Of a DNA stretch of 64,000 nucleotides, positions 8,019 through 16,290 are shown piece by piece. The number at the start of each line of letters is the position of its first letter. The first letter of the stretch is position 1. A program made the position numbers and the translations under genes. The notes beneath the pieces were generated by a model. The model ran no database searches. It was not told the DNA's origin and saw only the letters and a program-made list of their open reading frames with translations. The stretch is from Haloarcula rara (GTDB lineage: Archaea > Halobacteriota > Halobacteria > Halobacteriales > Haloarculaceae): contig NZ_CP119786.1 of NCBI RefSeq assembly GCF_029338235.1, forward strand, positions 183,601 through 247,600. Direction: 5' to 3'.

Positions 8019-9398
8019 TTACTCGGACTCGGGGCCCATTCGCAGGACGACCTGGTCGTCTTCGACGTGGTCGATGTGGTCGGTGTCCAGCAGGTAGCTG
8101 TCATCGTCGTCGTGGTCGCTCCACCCCAGCACCGTCCTGATGCGGTCAGTTACCGAGGGATGTGGGTTGACGTACATCTGCCCGTCATCGACGTCGACGA
8201 CCATCCCGACCTCCTCGCCGTCGGGATTGACGACCGTCTTCCCCTCGTCTTCCTCCCGTGGCGTGACCCTGACGTCCTCGTCGGCCGCCGTCGGTTCGGC
8301 CACTTCGGATTCGGACATCTCCTCTTCCCCGGTCACCGAACCGCCAGCTGCCGGTTCCCCGGCGGCCGGTTCCGTGTCCGCAGTGGATTCGGTCTCTGCG
8401 GCGGCGACGGTCGCCGCGAGGTCGACGTCGTACTCGTCCTGTTCGACGATCTCGCTATCGACGACGGTGTGGGAGATGGCGTCGGTACTGACTGTCTCGG
8501 CGTCGGAGACCTCCCCGAGTATCCGTTTGTCGACCCGCATCTCTTCGTCGATAGTCTGGCGTCGCAGCAGGTTCGTCTCGATGACGTCGTCTTCGCGGAA
8601 CTGGCTCTCGACGCGGCCGTGTTGGACTGCTTCGGCCGCCGTCTCCGGCGACTCGACGAGTTCGCCCTTTAGCACGGTCTCCGTGACGCCATCTATGTCG
8701 ACCGTGTCACGCATCGTATCGCTCTCGACGGTCTCTGTCTCCTCGACGTCGGTCTCGACGACCTGGCTCTCGATGGTGATGCGCTCGACAACGTCCCGCG
8801 TGACCTCCCACACCTCGTCGACGTCTATCTCTACGTCGTAGGGGTCGGACAGGTTCGTCCCCGGCTGGAACCAGGACAGGTCCGTGGTCGACTCGTCCGC
8901 CGGCTCCGCTCGTGTCACAGAGCACTGGTCCACGTCGGTCGACAGCAGTGCCACGTCGACGATGTCGCTCTGGATAATCTCGCGACCCGCAATTTCGCTC
9001 TGGACGGTCGCCTCTTCGACGACGACGTGCTCGACGACGCGCCGCTCGGTTATCTCGCTTTCGACGGTCTCGCCCTCCATCAGTGCCTCCTCGACGGCCT
9101 CGCTCTCGACCGTGGCGCGGCTGATGACTTCCGAGCGGTCGACCACGTCGATATCCGTCGTCGAGTCGCCGCCTCGAACCACTATCATCCCCCGGTCTCG
9201 CAGCTCTCGCTCGAACTCCGTCCAGTCCATCTCCTCGTGGTCCGTGTGCATCTCGTCCTCGGGCACGACATCGAGCCGGCCCTCTCCCCCGCCTTCCCGA
9301 CGGACCGGTACCAGTGTCTGTGTCCCGGACCACGATTGAATCGTGTCCGCGTTTGCGGATACCTGACTCTCCGTATGCGTGTTGCTCTCTCGTGACAT
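8019..9398 (-). CDS. PRC-barrel protein with long acidic VESE-type repeat region
   Basis: The 459-residue protein has a C-terminal PRC-barrel domain (about residues 385-455: 'GKTVVNPDGEEVGMVVDVDDGQMYVNP'). Residues about 80-330 contain many copies of a 9-12 residue beta-like unit with core V-E-S-E/D or I-x-S-D/E ('RATVESEAVEEALMEGETVE', 'ERITIESQVVETDV'), followed by an Ala/Glu-rich linker. PRC barrels occur in RNA metabolism and photosynthetic proteins, but the function here is unknown. No signal peptide. The periodic region could form a solenoid or fibre. Confidence 0.8.
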   Translation of the reverse strand: MSRESNTHTESQVSANADTIQSWSGTQTLVPVRREGGGEGRLDVVPEDEMHTDHEEMDWTEFERELRDRGMIVVRGGDSTTDIDVVDRSEVISRATVESEAVEEALMEGETVESEITERRVVEHVVVEEATVQSEIAGREIIQSDIVDVALLSTDVDQCSVTRAEPADESTTDLSWFQPGTNLSDPYDVEIDVDEVWEVTRDVVERITIESQVVETDVEETETVESDTMRDTVDIDGVTETVLKGELVESPETAAEAVQHGRVESQFREDDVIETNLLRRQTIDEEMRVDKRILGEVSDAETVSTDAISHTVVDSEIVEQDEYDVDLAATVAAAETESTADTEPAAGEPAAGGSVTGEEEMSESEVAEPTAADEDVRVTPREEDEGKTVVNPDGEEVGMVVDVDDGQMYVNPHPSVTDRIRTVLGWSDHDDDDSYLLDTDHIDHVEDDQVVLRMGPESE

Positions 9399-9491
9399 CG
9401 AACACTCTTCGGTCTTCTGACGTTTAAGTCCCCGGACAGATACTATCGGTAACAGGCGTATTACCGACTTTGGCGACCGATTTGGGCAGTC

Positions 9492-9791
9492 TTACTGGGA
9501 GTCCGACTCCCAGTCTGGGGCGCGTTCCTGTCTGAACCGGTCGATGTTGTCCCGCGCGACCGAGAGCTGTCGCTGGACGACACCGTCTGTCTGGTCGCCG
9601 AGTTTCACGAGCTGGTGTTCCAGCTGTTCGAGCCGGTCGCCCTCCCGGACGTCGTCGTCGAGGGTCTCCTCGCCCGCGAGTCCGGACAGCGCCTGGACGA
9701 TGGACTGGCATTGCTCGTGGACGGTCGGGTCGTCGGTCCGTTCGCTGGCTGTCTGGACCGCATCGCGGGCGATAGCGAGCCGTGATGCCAT
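9492..9791 (-). CDS. small conserved helical protein
   Basis: The 99-residue acidic protein is predicted to be almost all helix ('MASRLAIARDAVQTASERTD', 'RLEQLEHQLVKLGDQTDGVV'). It resembles small cytosolic haloarchaeal proteins of unknown function. The start at 9791 is preferred over one 45 bases upstream because the extra residues look non-coding. It lies 52 bases after the antiporter gene on the same strand and may be co-transcribed. Confidence 0.7.
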   Translation of the reverse strand: MASRLAIARDAVQTASERTDDPTVHEQCQSIVQALSGLAGEETLDDDVREGDRLEQLEHQLVKLGDQTDGVVQRQLSVARDNIDRFRQERAPDWESDSQ

Positions 9792-9843
9792 ACGAACTGT
9801 AGGCAGTCCGGACGGAAACAGATGGGGGTCGACCAACCCTCTC

Positions 9844-11166
9844 TCAGTCGTCGGCCGCCGCGGGCTCGTCCCCGGTCTCGCCGTCCTGCTCGTCCCGCAT
9901 CCGGTCGAGCGTGTTCATCACTGGCGCGGCGGAGATACCGTGCAGGAAGAGCGAGGCGACCACGATAAAGCCCAGGAGCGCCCACAGTTCCTCCGCGGCC
10001 ACGATGAGTTCGTACTCCCTGAGCGACGCCGAGTTGAGCGCGTAGGCGAGATAGAAGAAGGAGCCGATACCCCTGATACCGAACGCGGCGATGACGGCCC
10101 GCTCGGCGAACAGCTGGTCGTTCCCGACGCTCGCGAGCAGGCCCGCGATCGGCCTGACGACGAGGAGTACCACGAGCCCGACGACCACGTAGGTCGGCGT
10201 CAGCGGCGCGAGCAACCCCTGGACGAGCACGCCGCCGAATAAGACGAGGACGGTCGCCATCAACAGTCGTTCCACCAGCACGGCGAAGTCGTGGAGCTTC
10301 TCGTAGTAAGCGTGCTCCCACTCGTAGTGACGCAGCGTCAGGGCGGCGACGAACACCGCGATGAACCCGTAGCCGGCGACGAGTTCCGTGGCCGCGTACG
10401 CGAGCAGGGTCGCGGCCAGCGCCTCCGCGCCCTCCATCACACGGGAGAGCTGGCTGCTCGATGGCCGACCGAAGATGAACCGCGCGATGAGGTAGCCGAC
10501 GACGGCCCCGCCGATGATACCGACACCGATCTTGTAGATGACGTAGAAGCCGACCCACTCGAGCAGCCACCCGCTCCGCGAGAGGTCCAGACTCGCGCCG
10601 GCCATCAGGATAGCCAGATACGTAAAGGGGAAGGCGAGCCCGTCGTTGAGCCCCGCCTCGGAGGTGAGCGCGAATCGAATTGCCCCCTCCTGGTCTGTCG
10701 GGTCGACCTCCTCGTCGACGTCGGACGCCGGCGGCGTGGCCTCGACCGAGGACGCAAGCACCGGGTCAGTGGGCGATATCACGGCGCCCAGCAGCACCGC
10801 GACCGGGATGCTGAGCCCGAGGACACCCCACCCGAGCAGGCTGACGGCGACGATGGTAAGGGGCATCGTGATGGCGAGCAAGCGCCAGGTCGGCGACCAG
10901 GCCTGCCAGTCGAAGGGTCGGTCGAGCTTCAGCCCGGCGCCCATCAGCGAGATGATGATGACGAGCTCCGTCAGCCGCCTGGTCGCGTTGGGGTGCGAGA
11001 CCGGGTCTGGGACTGTGACGCCGGTCGGCAGCGCGAAGACGAGCGCCCCGAGACCGACGTAGAGCAGGGGAAACGACATCGGTTTGTCCGCCAAAACTCG
11101 CGGTAGCACGACGGCTCCGAGAATCGAGAGACTCGTCACCAGGAGCGCGATCTCGTAGGCCGCCAT
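9844..11166 (-). CDS. cation/proton antiporter, CPA1 (NhaP-like) family
   Basis: The 440-residue membrane protein has about 12 hydrophobic helices and CPA1 hallmarks: 'VAVLLGAVISPTDPVLASSV' and 'FALTSEAGLNDGLAFPF', which carries the Asn-Asp pair for ion exchange. Members exchange Na+ or K+ for H+, which matters for a cell with a high-salt cytoplasm. The C-terminus is short and acidic, with no TrkA-C domain. Ion specificity cannot be read from the sequence. Confidence 0.93.
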   Translation of the reverse strand: MAAYEIALLVTSLSILGAVVLPRVLADKPMSFPLLYVGLGALVFALPTGVTVPDPVSHPNATRRLTELVIIISLMGAGLKLDRPFDWQAWSPTWRLLAITMPLTIVAVSLLGWGVLGLSIPVAVLLGAVISPTDPVLASSVEATPPASDVDEEVDPTDQEGAIRFALTSEAGLNDGLAFPFTYLAILMAGASLDLSRSGWLLEWVGFYVIYKIGVGIIGGAVVGYLIARFIFGRPSSSQLSRVMEGAEALAATLLAYAATELVAGYGFIAVFVAALTLRHYEWEHAYYEKLHDFAVLVERLLMATVLVLFGGVLVQGLLAPLTPTYVVVGLVVLLVVRPIAGLLASVGNDQLFAERAVIAAFGIRGIGSFFYLAYALNSASLREYELIVAAEELWALLGFIVVASLFLHGISAAPVMNTLDRMRDEQDGETGDEPAAADD

Positions 11167-11229
11167 AGCTAGGGTACCCCGGTCGGCCGGAAGGTCCTTG
11201 TGCCGCGGTGCGGCGATTGGGGGTTACGA

Positions 11230-12396
11230 TTAAGGTTCAACCCGATCACTGTCCCGCAACTGCGCCCCCTCGTCTCCGGGCCCCGACTCGGGCTTTGCCT
11301 CCCAGCTCTCCGGGTCGATGTCAAGATCCGTCTCCACGACGCCCTGGTCGCTCCCGGACCCGATAGTAAAGGGCCCGGCAGCGAGTGTCCGCAGTGTGAT
11401 GGCGGCGATGCGGAGCACGTGGGCGGTGAGGACGATGTACGGTGCCAGCGAGAGCGTGTACGCGGCAAGCAGGAACACTGACTGGCCGGAGAGCAGCCCG
11501 ACGGAGGACTCCGGCATGATGGTCTCGTCCACGGCGAGCATGAGATACGAGATGACGATGATGACCGGGAGCGAGACGTAGAGGAGCATGCCGGACAGCC
11601 GCGCGACCTCGCGCTTGTAGTACAGCGACTGGAAGTACTGCCGCCCCGTCGCGAACAGCTTCAGCGTGTCTATCAGGTCCGTCAGCGCCTGGGACTGCTC
11701 CTGTGTGAGCGCCTCCTCGTGGCGGTTCTGTATCCGCCGGGCTGTGTTGAGCTGCCAGGAGTGGTCGTAGTTCAGCCCGGCCGAGAGCACCTTGAACGTG
11801 CCAAACCGGGCGCCGTCGAGGGTCGTTCCGGCCTGCTTCGCCTCCGAGAGGACGGTCTCTGTCAGGCGGCGTATATCCTGGGTGAACTCGTCGTTGTCGG
11901 CCCCCTCGGCCACCTCCCGGAGCGTTCGCGTCTCCCGGTAGATGGTGTAGAGGATGACCTCCAGGAACGCGGCCGGCTGTCCGGGACTGCCCTCGACCTC
12001 CGCGAGGTTCTCCGCCTTGCGTCGGAACTCGATGGAGGCGTCGATGCGTTCCTGGGTCGTCTCGATGTCGGTTATCTCCTCGGAGAGGACGATGGAGCTG
12101 ATAGAGGAGACGACGGAGACGATGAGGATGGCGCCGCTCAGTAGCACCGAGAACAGCGTTCTGACCGTCGCCGTATCCGAGAGCAGCCGCTCCATGTCCA
12201 GCGGCCGAACGAGCGCGAGCGAGGTGAACCCGAGGAACACCCCCCCAAGCAGGGCGAGCGAGACGACTGACCGCCGGCCCCAGAAGACGACCCACATCGT
12301 GACTCGGTTGGACCGAAGCCAGGTTCCGACCGCCGACAGCGGCACCGTGACTACCCGCGTGATATCGCGCCAGGATCGTTGCTCGTCGCGGCTCAT
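11230..12396 (-). CDS. haloarchaeal integral membrane protein, unknown function
   Basis: The 388-residue protein has two N-terminal hydrophobic segments (residues about 43-63 and 85-110), a long soluble helical stretch (about 115-270) and two more membrane segments (about 275-350), then an acidic tail. No catalytic motif seen. It sits 63 bases upstream of the antiporter on the same strand, so the two may form an operon; a role in ion or osmotic homeostasis is inferred from position only. Confidence 0.75.
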   Translation of the reverse strand: MSRDEQRSWRDITRVVTVPLSAVGTWLRSNRVTMWVVFWGRRSVVSLALLGGVFLGFTSLALVRPLDMERLLSDTATVRTLFSVLLSGAILIVSVVSSISSIVLSEEITDIETTQERIDASIEFRRKAENLAEVEGSPGQPAAFLEVILYTIYRETRTLREVAEGADNDEFTQDIRRLTETVLSEAKQAGTTLDGARFGTFKVLSAGLNYDHSWQLNTARRIQNRHEEALTQEQSQALTDLIDTLKLFATGRQYFQSLYYKREVARLSGMLLYVSLPVIIVISYLMLAVDETIMPESSVGLLSGQSVFLLAAYTLSLAPYIVLTAHVLRIAAITLRTLAAGPFTIGSGSDQGVVETDLDIDPESWEAKPESGPGDEGAQLRDSDRVEP

Positions 12397-12439
12397 ACCC
12401 GGCTCCGGCCGGGCTGGGGCGAAGTTTGGTGCACGCTGC

Positions 12440-12703
12440 TCAGTGGTGGCTGGTTGTGACGACCCGGTCCTCGAACAGGCCAGGCACGGGCTCGCCCTCC
12501 GCCTCGTCGCTGGGCGTTACCCACCCGAACTCGCCCGCCTCGCTCGTCTGTTTCGCTAGCAGGTCGGTCATCGTGTCCCGCCATTCGGCTAGTGGCCGTG
12601 AGAACCCACTGCCGGCAGTTGCAAGGGCCCCTGCCGGCAGCGCAGCCGAGACTGCGAGCGCCCCTGCCGTTGCCAGCAGTAGCTTGAATTCACGCCGGCG
12701 CGT
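12440..12703 (-). pseudogene. small exported-protein-like reading frame lacking a normal start
   Basis: An open frame of 87 codons runs from an ACG at 12703 (just after an in-frame TAG) to TGA at 12440-12442. It reads 'TRRREFKLLLATAGALAVS' then Ala-rich residues, resembling a Tat signal (RRREFKLLL), followed by 'PLAEWRDTMTDLLAKQTSEA'. There is no ATG, GTG or TTG before the internal ATG at 12571, which would give a 43-residue protein with strong haloarchaeal codon use (about 88% G/C in third positions). A minus-strand ATG at 12726 in another frame could supply a start after a one-base shift. Either a frameshifted exported protein or a 43-residue gene. Confidence 0.45.
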
Positions 12704-12724
12704 CTACTCGCTGCTTCTCTCACC

Positions 12725-14275
12725 ATGGACGACTCCCTCTCGCCTCCCGACCTACCCGAAGGGAGGCACGAATCCGTCTGGTTCCCGACGTCGGACCGGA
12801 CCGACTACGAGCCGCTCGACGGCGACCGTACGTTCGACACCGCCGTCGTCGGCGGCGGTATTGCGGGTATCACGACCGCCGCCAAACTCGACGAGGCCGG
12901 CCAGACCGTTGCCATCCTGGAGCGGGACCGTATCCTCGACGGCACCACCGGACACACGACGGCGAAGGTCACGTCACTCCACGGCCTCGTCTACGACACT
13001 CTCATCGAGAATTTCGGAGCGGAGAAGGCCCGCCAGTACGCCGCTGCCAACCAGGCGGCCGTCGACGACATCGCCGCGACGGTCGACCGCCGGGATATCG
13101 ACTGTGGCTTCGGTCGGGCACCGGCCTACACCTACGCGAAAACTGAAGAAGAACGCTCCAGCGTACGGTCGGAGGTCAACGCCGCCAGGCGACTCGGGCT
13201 CCCGGCGTCGTACGTCGAGGAGACCGAGCTGCCCTACGAGGTCGACTCGGCGGTGCGGTTCGACGACCAGGCGTATTTCCATCCGCGCCAGTACCTGCTG
13301 GAACTAGCAAGCGACGTCGCGGCGGGTGACAGCGCCGTCTTCGAGGAGACGACTGTCGGGGGTGTCGAGGACGGCACCCCCTGTCGCGTCGAGACCGACC
13401 GCGGGACCGTCAGGGCCGACGACGTCGTCGTCGCCTCACACTTTCCCGTCGCGGACGACGCCCTGTACTTCTCGCGGCTGCGCCCGAAGCGCTCGTACGT
13501 GGTCGCGGCCCGCCTCGATGGGGCGCCCCCCGAGGGGCTATACTACCACGCCGGCGAGCCGTACGTCTCGGTCCGGCCACACGCCACGAACGACGAACTG
13601 GTCTTGCTGGGCGGACAGAACCATCGCACCGGACACGGGGACAGCACCGAAGAGCGCTATCGGCGCCTGGAACGGCAGGCACACGAGCGCTTCGACGTGG
13701 CGTCCATCGAGTACCGCTGGGCGACCCAAGACTACGTCTCGGTGGACGGGGTTCCGTTCGTCGGCAACGCGGCGCCCCACATTTCGAACGTCTACGTGGC
13801 CACCGGCTTCGGCGGCTGGGGGATGACAAACGGGACGGCAGCAGGGCGGTTGCTGGCCGATACGATTCTGGACCGACGGTCGGCCGCCCGCGACGTCTTC
13901 GACCCCAACCGGTTCACGCCCCTCGCCTCGAAGTCCGACCTTCTCTCACACAACAAACACGCGATGAAACACTATTTCGAGGACTATCTCGGGAGCCAGC
14001 CGGCCCTCGATACCGCTGACCTCGACCCCGGCGACGCCGGCGTATACGAGGTCGACGACGACCCGCTCGCGGTGTACCGCGACGACGACGGCGAGTTACA
14101 CGCCCGCTCGGCGGTCTGTCCTCACAAGGGCTGTCTCGTCGCCTGGAACGACGGCGAGCGGTCCTGGGACTGCCCGTGTCACGGGTCCCGTTTCGACGTC
14201 GGCGGCGAGGTACTCGATACGCCGGCCGTCCACGGCCTCGACGATGTCTCGCTCCCGGATGGGTCAGATACCTGA
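12725..14275 (+). CDS. FAD-dependent oxidoreductase with C-terminal Rieske [2Fe-2S] domain
   Basis: The 516-residue protein starts with a Rossmann dinucleotide fold ('FDTAVVGGGIAGITTAAKL', residues about 38-56) of the DAAO/glycine-oxidase type and ends in a Rieske domain (about 440-510) with both ligand boxes: 'CPHKGC' and 'CPCHGS'. Such FAD-Rieske proteins occur in many bacteria and haloarchaea; physiological substrates are unknown. No signal peptide, so cytosolic. It is transcribed divergently from the gene at 12396. Confidence 0.92.
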   Translation: MDDSLSPPDLPEGRHESVWFPTSDRTDYEPLDGDRTFDTAVVGGGIAGITTAAKLDEAGQTVAILERDRILDGTTGHTTAKVTSLHGLVYDTLIENFGAEKARQYAAANQAAVDDIAATVDRRDIDCGFGRAPAYTYAKTEEERSSVRSEVNAARRLGLPASYVEETELPYEVDSAVRFDDQAYFHPRQYLLELASDVAAGDSAVFEETTVGGVEDGTPCRVETDRGTVRADDVVVASHFPVADDALYFSRLRPKRSYVVAARLDGAPPEGLYYHAGEPYVSVRPHATNDELVLLGGQNHRTGHGDSTEERYRRLERQAHERFDVASIEYRWATQDYVSVDGVPFVGNAAPHISNVYVATGFGGWGMTNGTAAGRLLADTILDRRSAARDVFDPNRFTPLASKSDLLSHNKHAMKHYFEDYLGSQPALDTADLDPGDAGVYEVDDDPLAVYRDDDGELHARSAVCPHKGCLVAWNDGERSWDCPCHGSRFDVGGEVLDTPAVHGLDDVSLPDGSDT

Positions 14276-14446
14276 CTGCGGCAGCCGGCGTCCCTGTTCG
14301 GTCGCTGGCTCATAGTCACGTCAAAAAAGTGCGGGCACGTCGCCCGCCCCTCGCAGGCTCCGCTTGGAATCGAGGCGGCCGTCGCTGTCGGCTCCGTACT
14401 GCTCGCCCACCGGTGCCAACGCCTCGGTGGGTCGAAAGTGAACCGC

Positions 14447-15172
14447 TCAGTACTGCTCGGACTGCTGCTCCTGGGAACGTTGCTGGAGCTTCAGCGCGCC
14501 CTGCTGCTGGGAGGGGTGCTGCTGGCTCTGTGGCTGTTGTCCGGACTGCTGTCCCGGCTGGTGCTGGGGCTGTTGGGACTGCTGCTGTGGCTGCTGGCGC
14601 TGCTGCTGGAACTGCTGGGAGGGGAGCTGACTCTGTGGCTGCTGTTGGCGGCCCTGCTGGGGCTGCTGTTGGCGGCCCTGCTGGGGCTGCTGCTGGAACT
14701 GCTGGGACGACTGCTGTTGTCCGACCTGCTGGGAGGGTTGCTGGCTCTGTGGCTGCTGGGAGGGCTGCTGGCCCTGGGGTTGCCTGGACGACTGCTGGGG
14801 CTGCTGCTGGGGCTGCTGCTGGAACTGCTGGGAGGGCTGCTGTCCCGGCTGCTGGGACTGCTGCTGTGGCTGCTGGCTCTGTGGCTGCTGCTGGAACTGC
14901 TGGGCGGGGAGCTGACTCTGTGGGTGCTGTTCGCGACTCTGCTGGGGCTGACGCTGCTGTTGACCCAACTGCTGGGAGGGCTGTTGACTCTGTTGTTGCT
15001 GGGGCTGACGCTGTTGGGACTGCTGACCGAACTGTCCGCTCTGCCCGCTAAAGAGGGAGCTTTCTCCGAACCCGTGCTCCGCTGTGAGGCCCTGGCTCTG
15101 CTGTCCGTACTGCGGTGTGTTCTGCTGGCCCTGCTGGTGCTGCCCTTGCTGCTGGTTTTCGTGATATGTCAT
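14447..15172 (-). CDS. extreme Gln-rich low-complexity protein
   Basis: The 241-residue protein is roughly half Gln, with Pro, Ser and few other residues after residue 50. Repeats are of the type 'QQPQQQSQQPSQQ' and 'QGRQQQPQ'. Only residues 20-50 ('QGLTAEHGFGESSLFSGQS') have ordinary composition. There are no hydrophobic segments and no domain. The underlying DNA is a CTG/CTGCTGG-type repeat. The uninterrupted frame of 241 codons, in the only one of three repeat frames that avoids many Leu or Ala, plus the similar tails in neighbours, supports translation. Prion-like or condensate behaviour is inference. Confidence 0.7.
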   Translation of the reverse strand: MTYHENQQQGQHQQGQQNTPQYGQQSQGLTAEHGFGESSLFSGQSGQFGQQSQQRQPQQQQSQQPSQQLGQQQRQPQQSREQHPQSQLPAQQFQQQPQSQQPQQQSQQPGQQPSQQFQQQPQQQPQQSSRQPQGQQPSQQPQSQQPSQQVGQQQSSQQFQQQPQQGRQQQPQQGRQQQPQSQLPSQQFQQQRQQPQQQSQQPQHQPGQQSGQQPQSQQHPSQQQGALKLQQRSQEQQSEQY

Positions 15173-15576
15173 GGTTCAATGGGTGGGGTGCGGCGTTGAC
15201 GACGCGACGGCGCCGTCCCGAGTAACCCGATTGCCTCGCCGGAATATGCGACGCTGTGAGAGGGGACGGTGCCGTGGTGTCTCGCCGCTGCTCCCGTCAG
15301 AGGGATTGACCGGTCCTGATAAACCCGTTGCGACAGTTCAGATGCGTATACGGCCACTACCGCCCGCAAGAAGGTGCTACTCGCCGTTTTCGGTATTGTC
15401 GACTGTCGTCTCTCCGCTCGACGTTTGCCCACTCCCCGGTACCGACCTTCCCGGGCCCGTTCTCGACCACCGTGACGACGAGCGGCCGACTGCGTGGGCG
15501 CGGCGTCTGGGTAAAAAATTGGACGTTCCCGAAGTGGTGTTGGACGCGACTGTGCAATCCTCGACCGTTGGGGAGC
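15173..15576. other. gene-free intergenic region
   Basis: No open frame with haloarchaeal character is supported on either strand. It holds the upstream region of the Gln-rich gene and the downstream region of the Csp-like gene. No repeat or RNA structure was recognised. Confidence 0.4.
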
Positions 15577-16101
15577 TTACTGCGAGAACTGTTGGGACTG
15601 CCCGCCGCCGAACTGCTGGTTCTGCCCGCCCTGCCCGGAGAGCTGCCGCGCTATCTGGGCCGACTGTGGCAACACGGCGGCACACTCCTGACAGTGGGAG
15701 TGCTGGTGCTGTCCACATTCCTGTGCGCAGGCCTGTGCGGCGCGCTCGAAGGTCTGGACGAGCTCCGATGTGAACCGCGAGGAGCGCGGCCCGAGCGCGA
15801 GGAGGGTCTCGCCGATCTCTACGACGTCCTCACACAGCTTGATACACTCTATCATGTTCGGGTCCGCTTCCTCGATGCACTTGTCGGCACACCAGCCACA
15901 CACCTCGATGGCCTGTGCGACCGCCCCGAGGCTCTGGCGGTACTGCTGTGGGAGTCGGCCGGCGTCCTGCTGCTGGGCGCCACCCTGTTGTTGTAGGCCG
16001 CCACCTTGCTGCTGGGCGCCGCCTTGCTGGTGCTGCTGTTGCTGATGCTGCTGTGGCTGCTGGGCTGTCTGACCGCTGGTGTACTGTGATTCCTGAGACA
16101 T
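15577..16101 (-). CDS. Cys-rich four-helix protein (DUF326, copper-storage Csp-like) with Gln-rich arms
   Basis: The 174-residue protein has a central core (about residues 50-150) of amphipathic helices lined with Cys: 'CGWCADKCIEEADPNMIECI', 'AAQACAQECGQHQHSHCQEC'. This is the DUF326/Csp pattern, where cysteines point into a four-helix bundle and bind many Cu(I) ions. Both ends are Gln/Gly-rich and disordered, which is unusual. No Tat signal is seen, so it is probably the cytosolic type (Csp3-like). The start lies about 25 bases after a TATA-like box, consistent with a leaderless mRNA. Confidence 0.85.
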   Translation of the reverse strand: MSQESQYTSGQTAQQPQQHQQQQHQQGGAQQQGGGLQQQGGAQQQDAGRLPQQYRQSLGAVAQAIEVCGWCADKCIEEADPNMIECIKLCEDVVEIGETLLALGPRSSRFTSELVQTFERAAQACAQECGQHQHSHCQECAAVLPQSAQIARQLSGQGGQNQQFGGGQSQQFSQ

Positions 16102-16121
16102 CGCACCCGCCAGTTGACTGA

Positions 16122-16136
16122 AGGACTGAATATAAA
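16122..16136 (-). promoter_or_regulatory. TATA-like promoter of the Csp-like gene
   Basis: On the minus strand this reads GCCGTTTATATTCAG. The box is 22-30 bases before the ATG at 16101, the spacing expected for a leaderless haloarchaeal transcript. Confidence 0.55.
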
Positions 16137-16290
16137 CGGCCGATTGTTCATGCTTCTACAGTAGTGTTACCGTCGATAGCCCCAGCGTGTCGGCCACCAA
16201 GTGCTCTATAGTAATACCCAGGTTCGACGACGGGCGACCGGTCCGGGCGCTTGCTTGCGGTTCTGACCCCGGTGGTAAGCAGCGCTCCGA

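Noticed and set aside
14438..15199. Long Leu-rich plus-strand frame over the Gln-rich gene
   Set aside because: It is the antisense reading of a CAG/CTG-type repeat; poly-Leu composition is not membrane-protein-like and the minus-strand frame gives the pattern shared with neighbouring genes.
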